Shown here piece after piece: positions 26,096 to 34,107 of a stretch of DNA of 64,000 nt. The translations under genes were made by a program, and so were the position numbers. The notes under the pieces are model-generated. The model saw only the letters and a program-made list of their open reading frames with translations. It did no database searches and had not been told where the DNA came from. Position 1 is the first letter of the stretch; the number at the start of each line of letters is the position of its first letter. Origin of the DNA: Exiguobacterium aestuarii (GTDB lineage Bacteria > Bacillota > Bacilli > Exiguobacteriales > Exiguobacteriaceae); NCBI RefSeq assembly GCF_020171655.1, contig NZ_JAIVAC010000001.1:1612001-1676000 (forward strand), written 5' to 3'.

Positions 26096-26937
26096 GACAA
26101 CATTCCTTTCTGTTGTTGTATTTCTAATGTGATGGCTTGAACTTCGTCGACGAGCCGTAGACGATTTTGTTCAAACCATTCCACAGGCATCGTTTCGAGT
26201 TGTTGCTCATATGCCCTAATTCTCCATACCCCTTCTTGGAACGATTGAGCCTGCTGCGACGACACTTTTGTCGCATTTCCGATATGACAGAAGCTCCGAG
26301 ACAAAATGACGCACGACGAACCGAGGCGGACATGCTCTGGAATGATTCGCTCAGCAGGCACCCGCCCCTCCCCGATTCGGGCGATCCCACCGAAGCCATA
26401 CGGAATACCAGCATCACGGATTTGCGTGACAATCGTTTCGACGAGTCCATTCGTGAGCGGTTCAAACAGAAACGCCTGACCATAACTCAAATGAAGATCG
26501 TTCAGTCCGATATGAATTGAATCGATTCCGTGTAAACGTAATACGTCCGACATGCACGCGACCGCTTCTTTCGTCTCACAGAGAAGACAAACTTTGACGC
26601 GCCCCCCGACCATTTCGATAAATGTCTCCACTTCCTCTACCGTTTTATAATATGGCAACATCAACATGTCCGCACCACGAAAAATCGCTTCGTTTATTTC
26701 GAAACGTGACCCTGCATGAATCGGATTGATGCGGACGAGCAACATCGAATGTTTCAAGACCGAACGGATGCGACTGATATCGTGCATCGAATGTCTTGAA
26801 ATGACCGTGTCGAGATGCCCCTGTCGTTCTGATTTTCCGTTCAGCTCTAAATCTATAAAAATTAAGTCGACTCCATTCTGTTCGGCCAAAAGTGCTACTT
26901 CTGGCTGATTGGTGATATACATGAATGCCAAGGACAT
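26092..26937 (-). CDS. HpcH/HpaI aldolase / citrate lyase family protein
   Basis: 281-residue TIM-barrel protein of the metal-dependent pyruvate aldolase class. Family features are FIDLELNGK near the start, LLVRINPIH (the Arg that orients pyruvate), CLLCETKEAV (metal-ligand Glu) and HIGLNDLHLSYG (metal-ligand Asp). It would join or split a 2-oxo acid and an aldehyde. The ATG at 26937 follows AAAGGGGG; an earlier start at 26964 lies before that site. It forms a two-gene operon with the dehydrogenase, sited between two polysaccharide clusters. Function in decorating a polymer is conjecture. Confidence 0.8.
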   Translation of the reverse strand: MSLAFMYITNQPEVALLAEQNGVDLIFIDLELNGKSERQGHLDTVISRHSMHDISRIRSVLKHSMLLVRINPIHAGSRFEINEAIFRGADMLMLPYYKTVEEVETFIEMVGGRVKVCLLCETKEAVACMSDVLRLHGIDSIHIGLNDLHLSYGQAFLFEPLTNGLVETIVTQIRDAGIPYGFGGIARIGEGRVPAERIIPEHVRLGSSCVILSRSFCHIGNATKVSSQQAQSFQEGVWRIRAYEQQLETMPVEWFEQNRLRLVDEVQAITLEIQQQKGMLS

Positions 26938-27086
26938 TGTCACATCCCCCTTTAAAAAAATCACTACGATTTGAAATTAGCCATCACCAAAAACAATGAA
27001 ACAGAAAAGAATAGCATCTTTTTGCAACGTACATGGCTTCTGACTATCGTACAGAAATCATGCTCGAAACTTCTTTTCCGTTTTGT

Positions 27087-27114
27087 TTGAAATCAAGAGA
27101 ATCGGCAATAATGT
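27087..27114 (+). promoter_or_regulatory. Possible promoter of the acetyltransferase gene
   Basis: TTGAAA (27087-27092) and TAATGT (27109-27114), 16 bases apart, lie about 50 bases before the ATG at 27165. The -10 is poor. Confidence 0.3.
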
Positions 27115-27164
27115 CATTACAGACAAAATCTTTCGACAAGTTTCGGCAAAGGGGTGACTTCCAA

Positions 27165-27812
27165 ATGGAATGGGTTGTTGTTTTCGGGGCGGGCGGTCAC
27201 GCACAAGTACTAATCGATATCTTGGAATTAATGGGGATTTACAAAATAGCTGGAATATATGACGACCATCCCGAATTAGTCGGGAAATTCATTTATGGTT
27301 ACCCCATACTCGGTAGGATTGGTGCAAGTACTGTCATTCGACAGGGGATTATTGGCATCGGTGATAATGATCAACGTGCCTCGATTGCGAAGCGAATAAA
27401 CGAGAAAATGCCAAACTTTGAATTCATATCCGCCGTTCATCCTAGCGCCATCATCGGTAAAAATGTAACCATTGGTCCAGGTGTCGCTGTGATGGCGGGA
27501 AGTGTCGTCAACCCGAACACGCGACTCGAAGCACACAGCGTCGTCAACACGATGTCTTCTGTCGATCACGATTGTCACCTCGCACCGTTTTCTTCTGTGG
27601 CGCCTGGTGCTCACCTTGGTGGCAATGTTCGTCTTGGCGAACGTTCTTTCATCGGGATGGGCGCGACAGTCATCCATAATATTCACATCGGGTCCGATAC
27701 CGTTGTCGGCGCCGGCGCGACCGTCGTTTCCAATCTACCGAGCCAAGTCATCGCTTTCGGAACACCGGCCAAAGTAACACGGAAACGTGACATTCAAGAA
27801 AGATATTTATAG
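27165..27812 (+). CDS. NeuD/PglD-like sugar O- or N-acetyltransferase
   Basis: 215-residue left-handed beta-helix enzyme. The N-terminal small Rossmann-like domain has VVFGAGGHAQVLIDIL, and hexapeptide repeats run from about residue 90 to 190. The catalytic His of PglD-type enzymes is seen in SVDHDCHL. These enzymes acetylate an amino-sugar nucleotide or a sialic-acid-like sugar with acetyl-CoA. The ATG at 27165 follows AAAGGGGTG; an ORF start at 27033 is not supported. It is a single gene, divergent from the aldolase gene and just before the Pel operon. It may serve either exopolysaccharide system. Confidence 0.85.
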   Translation: MEWVVVFGAGGHAQVLIDILELMGIYKIAGIYDDHPELVGKFIYGYPILGRIGASTVIRQGIIGIGDNDQRASIAKRINEKMPNFEFISAVHPSAIIGKNVTIGPGVAVMAGSVVNPNTRLEAHSVVNTMSSVDHDCHLAPFSSVAPGAHLGGNVRLGERSFIGMGATVIHNIHIGSDTVVGAGATVVSNLPSQVIAFGTPAKVTRKRDIQERYL

Positions 27813-27856
27813 AAAAAAGTTCCAACCGTTATCCATCAATCGGTTGGAACTTTTTA
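27813..27856 (+). terminator. Strong terminator before the Pel operon
   Basis: AAAAAAGTTCCAACCG (27813-27828) pairs with CGGTTGGAACTTTTT (27841-27855). It isolates the Pel operon from the acetyltransferase gene. Confidence 0.9.
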
Positions 27857-27873
27857 TTATTCACATATATTTG

Positions 27874-27930
27874 TTGTCGCATTATGTCGCATCCTTTATG
27901 AAACATAAAATTTTCGACCAAAAGCGACAA
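27874..27930. promoter_or_regulatory. TGTCGC repeats in the Pel leader, possible operator
   Basis: TGTCGCAT occurs at 27875-27882 and 27885-27892, ten bases apart, and the inverse GCGACA at 27924-27929. The three copies face the promoter region of the Pel operon (TATAAT at 27981-27986, with TATATT just before it). The arrangement suits a regulator dimer, but no known motif is recognised. Confidence 0.35.
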
Positions 27931-28040
27931 AATAATAAGGAAAATCGTTCGAATTTAGGTAAATCAAAATGTCCTTATATTATAATATTTCATACATATT
28001 TTTATTTTTTTATAAAACTATTTCACGAAGGAGATTGCCC

Positions 28041-30164
28041 ATGAACATTCTCATTACAGGGGGCTATGGTTTTTTAGGCAGTTCGATTGCCGAGCGATTC
28101 TTCAAAGAAGGGCATCGTATACATATTCTCGACAATCTCATATCTAGTTCAAAAGATACAATCGACTTCAAACATCGCCACTTATCGGCAGACGTGGCCG
28201 ACCGTAAATGTGAGACATTTTTCAAAACGTATGCGTTTGATGTCGTCATCCATTGCGCGAACAGTTCAACCGAAGAGCACTCACACCCAACAACAGATGG
28301 TCTATTCAACTTGTTGTTTTTGTCTGAAAAATATGGAGTTAAACAGTTTGTCTCCTTTTCATCAGCTGATGGATTCGAATTCGATATCGAAACAGACATA
28401 CCTGAGACAGCGTCACTCGTTCCACGCTCGCCTTCTGCATTAAATGAACGACACGGCGAGGAGTACTGCCTACACTGGGGCAATCACTCTGCACTCGCTA
28501 CATTAGTTTTCCGCTTGTCTTCCGTGTATGGACCGAAGCAACATGTTAGTCTCACGAGTCGATGGATCCACGACCTCATGTCGACGACCAATCCAGAGCA
28601 TCTCCGTCTTCCTTTATCACATGACAGTCAAACTGATTTCATTTTTATCGGAGATGTAGTGGAAGCCGTATATCGGGGCGTGATCAGTGAATTATCGGGA
28701 CTGTATCACCTGTCTTCGGGTGAACCGACTTCGATTAAATCATTCTGCGCATACCTAGGAATCCAACCACCACTTGCGAATCAACATGTACCGAAACACC
28801 AGCCCAAACTCGACAACCGTAAATTGAAGACAGATTTGGACTGGGTGCCTCGATTCGGTTTGGAAGAAGGACTGCACGTAACGAAAAGTTATTATGCACA
28901 ACAATCCTCATCCTCATCGCCTCACCCGATTTCAAAAGAACGTCGATTTAAGAACATACTCAGCCATCCGGTTCTACGAACACTAGAGAACCTCACGCTG
29001 TTCCTTCTGTTTTTCATCGGCTCTCTTCTGTTGACGCCGATTGTGGATACGCCGGACTATTGGTTCATTTACGTCCTCTTAGCAGCACTATTGTTCGGTA
29101 AGTCCCAAGCACTCATCGCTTCCCTCCTCGCTGTCGGGGTCCACCTCTACGAAAGTGCATCGATTGGTCGAAACGTCTTGTCTCTCTTTGTCGACAACTC
29201 GATTTTGGCCACGTTCACGATGTACTTATTGATTGGACTTGTCGTCAGCTATGTGATGGAACGTAGAAATATCGAAATTCAATTTCTAAAAGACGAGTTG
29301 GCCGCAACGACCGAACGGCATACGTTCTTGAGCGAAATCTACGAAGAAACGCTCACCATCAAAAACCAGTTACAGCAACAGATCCTTCACTCAGAAGAGA
29401 GTATCGGAAGTGTGTACGAAGCGACGCGTGCCCTCGACAGTTTAGAACCGGAAGGACTGTTCGTCGGATCGATTTCGGTTTTGGAGAAGACATTGAAAGC
29501 GAAACATTTTGCGATTTACATGGTCAATCAGTCATCTTTCGCCCGACTCGCAGCAAAATCGGCCGATCCGACTTTCACACCGCGTAACTCGTTAGAAATC
29601 GTAGAACAGACGGTGATTCACGAAGTGGTCACTTCTTCCGATATTGTTTTCAATACATCGTTAGCGGCTGGTGAGCCTTTATTCGGTGCCCCGCTCATTC
29701 GTCAAGGCGAAGTAGTGGCCGTTGTCCTATGTTACGAAGTACCATTCCAGAATTTGACCTTGTCTTACCGCAATTTGATTGACGTCATGATCCGCCTCAT
29801 CAACTCTTCACTCGATCGATCGCTCGGGTACATTCATGCGATTCAATCTGATCGCTATGTCGGCAACACGAATGCATTGAAACAAGAGTACTTTGAGCGT
29901 ATCCTCACTCAAAAAGAACAGGCACAACAGGAATTAAATATCCCATATACGCTCCTGCTCATCGCAGAAGATAACAGTGAATCCGTCATCCAGAGCACGG
30001 ATACGACGTTACGGACGACCGACTATTTAGGTTTCCGAACGGATGAACGATTGTATGCCATCCTGTCGAACGCGACGAAAGAAGAGTCGCAAATCGTCAT
30101 CGAACGCCTCGCACGTAAGGCGATTCGTGCCGAAGTCGTGGAGGACGTCACCTATGTGGATTAA
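28041..30164 (+). CDS. pelD: SDR-PelD fusion: degenerate epimerase domain + membrane + GAF + c-di-GMP-binding degenerate GGDEF
   Basis: 707-residue membrane protein starting the Pel operon. Residues 1-285 are an extended short-chain dehydrogenase/epimerase with the NAD-binding GGYGFLG (7-13). The catalytic YxxxK position instead reads Ser132-xxx-Glu136 (SPSALNERHGEEY), so catalysis is probably lost. About four helices (roughly 316-405) and a coiled stretch lead to a GAF domain (about 450-590) and a GGDEF fold (about 595-705). There the active site is TDERL (667-671), while the inhibitory-site RxxD is intact (Arg658-Asp661) at the exact canonical spacing. This is how PelD binds c-di-GMP to switch on Pel synthesis. 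The ATG at 28041 follows AAGGAG; pelE overlaps its end. The SDR fusion is the unusual part. Confidence 0.85.
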   Translation: MNILITGGYGFLGSSIAERFFKEGHRIHILDNLISSSKDTIDFKHRHLSADVADRKCETFFKTYAFDVVIHCANSSTEEHSHPTTDGLFNLLFLSEKYGVKQFVSFSSADGFEFDIETDIPETASLVPRSPSALNERHGEEYCLHWGNHSALATLVFRLSSVYGPKQHVSLTSRWIHDLMSTTNPEHLRLPLSHDSQTDFIFIGDVVEAVYRGVISELSGLYHLSSGEPTSIKSFCAYLGIQPPLANQHVPKHQPKLDNRKLKTDLDWVPRFGLEEGLHVTKSYYAQQSSSSSPHPISKERRFKNILSHPVLRTLENLTLFLLFFIGSLLLTPIVDTPDYWFIYVLLAALLFGKSQALIASLLAVGVHLYESASIGRNVLSLFVDNSILATFTMYLLIGLVVSYVMERRNIEIQFLKDELAATTERHTFLSEIYEETLTIKNQLQQQILHSEESIGSVYEATRALDSLEPEGLFVGSISVLEKTLKAKHFAIYMVNQSSFARLAAKSADPTFTPRNSLEIVEQTVIHEVVTSSDIVFNTSLAAGEPLFGAPLIRQGEVVAVVLCYEVPFQNLTLSYRNLIDVMIRLINSSLDRSLGYIHAIQSDRYVGNTNALKQEYFERILTQKEQAQQELNIPYTLLLIAEDNSESVIQSTDTTLRTTDYLGFRTDERLYAILSNATKEESQIVIERLARKAIRAEVVEDVTYVD

Positions 30165-31023
30165 CCTCTTGCTGGTTCATTATGGCGTGTCTTTACTCGT
30201 CTTGCTTCTTTTGTTCGTGAAGCGTCGCGAAGACGTCATGCCAAGCTTCTTCTTGTTGTTGGCGCTCCCCTTTTTCAGTTGGGGAATCCTCTATTATTTG
30301 CAACGCTCGAAGCATAGAGATGCCGAACTGCCAGATTGGTTACTTCGAAAAGAGACGTATGAAGATGTGTCGCTTCAACGACCGGACTTGATGAACGAAA
30401 CGAATATGATTTCCCTACAAGATGCGCTCATCCTCAACTCCAACCAAGTGAAGCGGAAGACGCTGATGAACATATTAAAAAATGACTTTCTTCAGCAAGC
30501 CCCGCTTCTCGCAGCAGCGCTCAAGAGTGAGGATAACGAGACGTCGCATTATGCGGCAACCGCGCTGCAACAGGCAAAATCGTTGTTATCCAAACAACTT
30601 CGACACGTAGAACGAGAGCTAGCAGAACGTCCGAACGACTTAAGTGTCATGATTGACTACTTAAACATTTTGAAGCAGATGATCGATATGGAATTTTTAG
30701 ATCGACGTACACAAGTGAAATATACGTATTCCTACTTACATGCGTTAACCACCTTGATTGAACTGGGAGGGATGATCAATCCCGACTACCATGCCGAACG
30801 AATCCGGGTGGCGCTTTCTCTAGAAGAGTATGACCAGGCGTTTGCAGCGAGCGAACTCTTTTTAAGACAGTATCCACGTCGTGAACAAGCCTATTTCGAG
30901 GCGATGCACGTTCATTATGTGATGAAGAACGTCAAACAAGTGCATCATATGGTCGACGCGCTTCGTGCATCCGACATTCGTCTCTCTCCAGAGGGACTCC
31001 AACAATTACGATTTTGGATATAG
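30154..31023 (+). CDS. pelE: PelE-like membrane/TPR protein
   Basis: 289-residue protein with two N-terminal membrane helices (about 3-20 and 28-46) and a helical cytoplasmic region with TPR-like helices (about 130-285). PelE in Pseudomonas is a small membrane protein with TPRs that links PelD, PelF and PelG. The ATG at 30154 lies inside the last codons of pelD, with GGAGG nine bases upstream, so translation is coupled. Sequence similarity is low by eye; position and topology carry the call. Confidence 0.75.
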   Translation: MWINLLLVHYGVSLLVLLLLFVKRREDVMPSFFLLLALPFFSWGILYYLQRSKHRDAELPDWLLRKETYEDVSLQRPDLMNETNMISLQDALILNSNQVKRKTLMNILKNDFLQQAPLLAAALKSEDNETSHYAATALQQAKSLLSKQLRHVERELAERPNDLSVMIDYLNILKQMIDMEFLDRRTQVKYTYSYLHALTTLIELGGMINPDYHAERIRVALSLEEYDQAFAASELFLRQYPRREQAYFEAMHVHYVMKNVKQVHHMVDALRASDIRLSPEGLQQLRFWI

Positions 31024-31033
31024 GGGATTTTTT

Positions 31034-32668
31034 ATGAAATATACATTTAAGATTCAAAAAGGGATGTATTTAATCGGTGGCTTTATCGCGCTTTTTGGCT
31101 TCATCTTCATCCTGATTCGTTCAGATGTTGTCTTAAAGTTCCCACTGTTCTCAGAGAGTAATCCGACATCAATCCAATCACAATCCGTCTCTCGTGCAAA
31201 TGGGATGCTCGACTCCTATTTAATATTGAGCAGTACGAATGATGAACAGCTTGCGGAGCGTCTCCAGGAACGTTTTCGTTCGATTGGTAAAGAAAGCACT
31301 CTCAAGAATATTGAACAACTGACGTCTTTAAAGGATGAGAAGACGGTCATCATCGCGACGGAACATCTCGACCGTTTAAAAGACCGAAACATTCTTCTCG
31401 ATTATGTCCAAAAGGGCGGGACCGTCTTGTTTGCCATACGCCCGTCGCCGAGTGATCGACTGATGGAGATGTATCGCCAGATCGGGATCATCGAAATCGG
31501 ATCATTTGTCGAGACGACTGGCATTCGATTGACCTCTCCCTTTTTCGGAGAGGATGCCGCCAAGTCATTTGAGTCAGAACGTCTATTGAACTCATCACTC
31601 GCCTTACGGATTGACCCAGAGGCCAACTTACTCGCCACGTCTTCACAAGACTTGCCTTTACTGTGGTCAAAAACATACGGGGCAGGCCGATTCATCGTAT
31701 TCAATGGCACGATGCTTTCCGAGTTCAACCAGCAGGCGCTTCTATTTGTCGGTCTCGCCCAAGGAGAACCGGTGCTGCGACCGATTTTGAATGCAGAGGT
31801 CACGACGCTTCAAGGTTTCCCATTTTTAGCCTCGAACGAGCGCCTCGTGACAAAGTCGATGACCGACCGTGACTACTTCCGGAACGTGTTTTGGGCCGAC
31901 GTACAGCGCCTCGGCGCCAAATACGGGTTGAACTATGTCCTCGCCACGACGAGTCCTTCGTTGAATCCGACACCGGCAACCTCTGCATATTCGGAAGACT
32001 TAGCGTTTTACGGACGAGAGACACTACGATCCGGCGGAGAAATCGCCGTCTCAGGTTCCTCCTCCGAAGAGATTCGCGCAACGAAAACACAGTTTGATTA
32101 CGCGTTACCGGGTCTCACCATTAAATCGTCTTATCTGACTGATGGAGAGACAGCTCAAGGAGTGTTTGATGATCATACGACAGAGATCGGGACGGCCAGT
32201 TTTCCAATAAAAATGGAAGCGGTCGTACAACTGCCATCGGCCCCGCTCGACTTTTCCGACCCGGACTGGACATCTTGGACGCTTTTCAACGAGCTTGTGA
32301 CAAGTGGGAGTGTCTCGATGACGCTCTCTCCTCAAAGCATCACGTCACAAGCAGAAGGCGAGACGTTGGTCACAGCCTTTCAATCTGTCTTAGATGAACA
32401 ACGTCGCGACGTCCCGTGGCTCCGCTCGATGAAAGCATCGGACGTTGCTCAAAACCATCACTTTTTTGAAGGTCACGTGTATGTCAGTCAGTCAGAAAAC
32501 GTGTATACCTACACGTTGGACGAAGCAGCTGGCGAAACGTACTTTTACCTTCAATCTTCACAAGAGATTGAAGATGTGGACCAGTGCGAAGTCGAACGAA
32601 TCGGCCCTGACCTATATCTCGTCAAAACCGAAGCATTATCCTTCTCAATCCGATTGGAGGCGAAATGA
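31034..32668 (+). CDS. DUF2194-like membrane-anchored protein in the PelA position
   Basis: 544-residue protein with an N-terminal anchor (about 10-32) and a large outside domain. The first 200 residues have an alpha/beta fold resembling a glutamine-amidotransferase-like or DUF2194 region (GTVLFAIRPSPSDRL, RFIVFNGTML). In Gram-positive pel operons this slot holds a PelA deacetylase-domain protein. The region where a NodB fold would fall (after about residue 280, SMTDRDYFRNVFW) shows no TFDD or HxxxH motif; GGEIAVSGSS stands where the His motif would be. It is therefore either a diverged deacetylase or a structural replacement. The Shine-Dalgarno is weak (AGGGGA before 31034). Confidence 0.6.
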   Translation: MKYTFKIQKGMYLIGGFIALFGFIFILIRSDVVLKFPLFSESNPTSIQSQSVSRANGMLDSYLILSSTNDEQLAERLQERFRSIGKESTLKNIEQLTSLKDEKTVIIATEHLDRLKDRNILLDYVQKGGTVLFAIRPSPSDRLMEMYRQIGIIEIGSFVETTGIRLTSPFFGEDAAKSFESERLLNSSLALRIDPEANLLATSSQDLPLLWSKTYGAGRFIVFNGTMLSEFNQQALLFVGLAQGEPVLRPILNAEVTTLQGFPFLASNERLVTKSMTDRDYFRNVFWADVQRLGAKYGLNYVLATTSPSLNPTPATSAYSEDLAFYGRETLRSGGEIAVSGSSSEEIRATKTQFDYALPGLTIKSSYLTDGETAQGVFDDHTTEIGTASFPIKMEAVVQLPSAPLDFSDPDWTSWTLFNELVTSGSVSMTLSPQSITSQAEGETLVTAFQSVLDEQRRDVPWLRSMKASDVAQNHHFFEGHVYVSQSENVYTYTLDEAAGETYFYLQSSQEIEDVDQCEVERIGPDLYLVKTEALSFSIRLEAK

Positions 32669-34107
32669 TGAAGATTTGCTTGATTTCAGAAGGCGCGTAT
32701 CCTCACGTGACGGGTGGTGTATCGAGCTGGATTCAGTCGCTCATCACCGAGATGCCCGAGCATGAGTTCATCGTCTACTCCATCTCGGCAAAAGAAGTGA
32801 AAGGAAGTAAACCGAAATATCCCATTCCAGAAAACTTGGTCGAACTGCATGAGATTCACCTCGGTGATTATGTAGATCAGAAGATCGTCAGTGGAAAACG
32901 TTACAATCTGACGGACGCAGAACGTCTCGCCTTCCTTTCCCTCATGTCGGAACGCCAGACGGACTGGGACGTATTGTTTCAGTTCTTCACGAGCGGTCGC
33001 ATCGATTCGGTCATGAACTTCCTTGGCAGTAAAGATTTCTTCGATATCGTCAGCACGCTTTGTGAGAAACGGTTCGTCCAAGTACCGTTCACCGATATGT
33101 TTTGGGCGCTCCGCTCGATGCTGCTACCGTTGTTCGTCTGTATCGACCACAAAGTACCGGAAGCGGATGTCTATCATAGCGTCTCGACCGGCTATGCGGG
33201 CGTACTCGGCGCACTCGCAAAATATCAGTACGGCAAGCCATTACTCTTAACGGAGCACGGGATTTATACACGGGAACGTGAAGAAGAAATCATCAAGGCC
33301 TCGTGGATCAAAGGTTACTTTAAAGATGTATGGATTGATTATTTCTATAGTCTCTCCTACTGCGCTTACGGCTATGCTGATGACGTTAGCACGTTGTTCG
33401 AAGGGAACCGAGAGATTCAACTGGAGCTCGGTTGCCCGCCGGAGAAGACGTTCCTCGTCCCGAACGGCATCGATGTGTCTCGCTTTTCACCTGAAAGTCG
33501 GACGACACGTCCTGGTCTGCACATTGGTGCCATCCTTCGGGTCGTCCCGATCAAAGACGTCAAGACGATGCTCCAAGCGTTTGCCATCGTTCAGGAGAAA
33601 TTCGCGGAATCCCAGTTTCATCTCATCGGACCTTTAGATGAAGACGAGGAGTATTACGAGGAATGCCTCGAACTCGTCGACATGCTCGGACTCAAACATG
33701 TTCATTTCACCGGTCCAGCGAATGTCCAAGACTACCTGTCCTTTTTAGATATCCTCGTCCTCTCGAGCATCAGTGAGGGACAACCGCTCGTCATCCTCGA
33801 AGGGCTCGCCATGGAAATCCCGTTCGTCTCGACCGACGTCGGGGCTTGCCGTGAACTGCTCGAAGGTCCGAACGACCGCTTCGGAAAAGCCGGTAGCGTC
33901 GTTCCCGTCATGCATTTTCATCTATTGGCGCACGAGATCATCAAATTGGTCGAACAACCTGACGTACGCCAAACGTATGGGGAGAATGGACGGTCACGCG
34001 TCACGAATCACTACACCTTACCGATGATGATTGACGCATATCGTACTTATTATGAGAAAGGAGAACGTCATGGCCGGAATCGGATTTCAATTGAAACGAC
34101 TGTATGA
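32665..34107 (+). CDS. pelF: Pel polysaccharide glycosyltransferase PelF
   Basis: 480-residue cytosolic GT4 enzyme that polymerises Pel sugars. It opens with ICLISEGAYPHVTGGVSSW, very close to PelF, and has the donor-site segments AILRVVPIKDVKTM and SSISEGQPLVILEGLAM (the EX7E element). TEHGIYTREREEEI is also characteristic. ATG 32665 overlaps the preceding stop (ATGA); ATG 32668 is 7 bases from GGAGG and slightly better placed. It overlaps pelG by 38 bases. Confidence 0.93.
   Translation: MMKICLISEGAYPHVTGGVSSWIQSLITEMPEHEFIVYSISAKEVKGSKPKYPIPENLVELHEIHLGDYVDQKIVSGKRYNLTDAERLAFLSLMSERQTDWDVLFQFFTSGRIDSVMNFLGSKDFFDIVSTLCEKRFVQVPFTDMFWALRSMLLPLFVCIDHKVPEADVYHSVSTGYAGVLGALAKYQYGKPLLLTEHGIYTREREEEIIKASWIKGYFKDVWIDYFYSLSYCAYGYADDVSTLFEGNREIQLELGCPPEKTFLVPNGIDVSRFSPESRTTRPGLHIGAILRVVPIKDVKTMLQAFAIVQEKFAESQFHLIGPLDEDEEYYEECLELVDMLGLKHVHFTGPANVQDYLSFLDILVLSSISEGQPLVILEGLAMEIPFVSTDVGACRELLEGPNDRFGKAGSVVPVMHFHLLAHEIIKLVEQPDVRQTYGENGRSRVTNHYTLPMMIDAYRTYYEKGERHGRNRISIETTV

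Noticed and set aside
27860-28040. c-di-GMP riboswitch in front of pelD
   Set aside because: I looked for a GEMM-type conserved core and paired arms in the leader and saw none; only short repeats and an AT-rich promoter are present.
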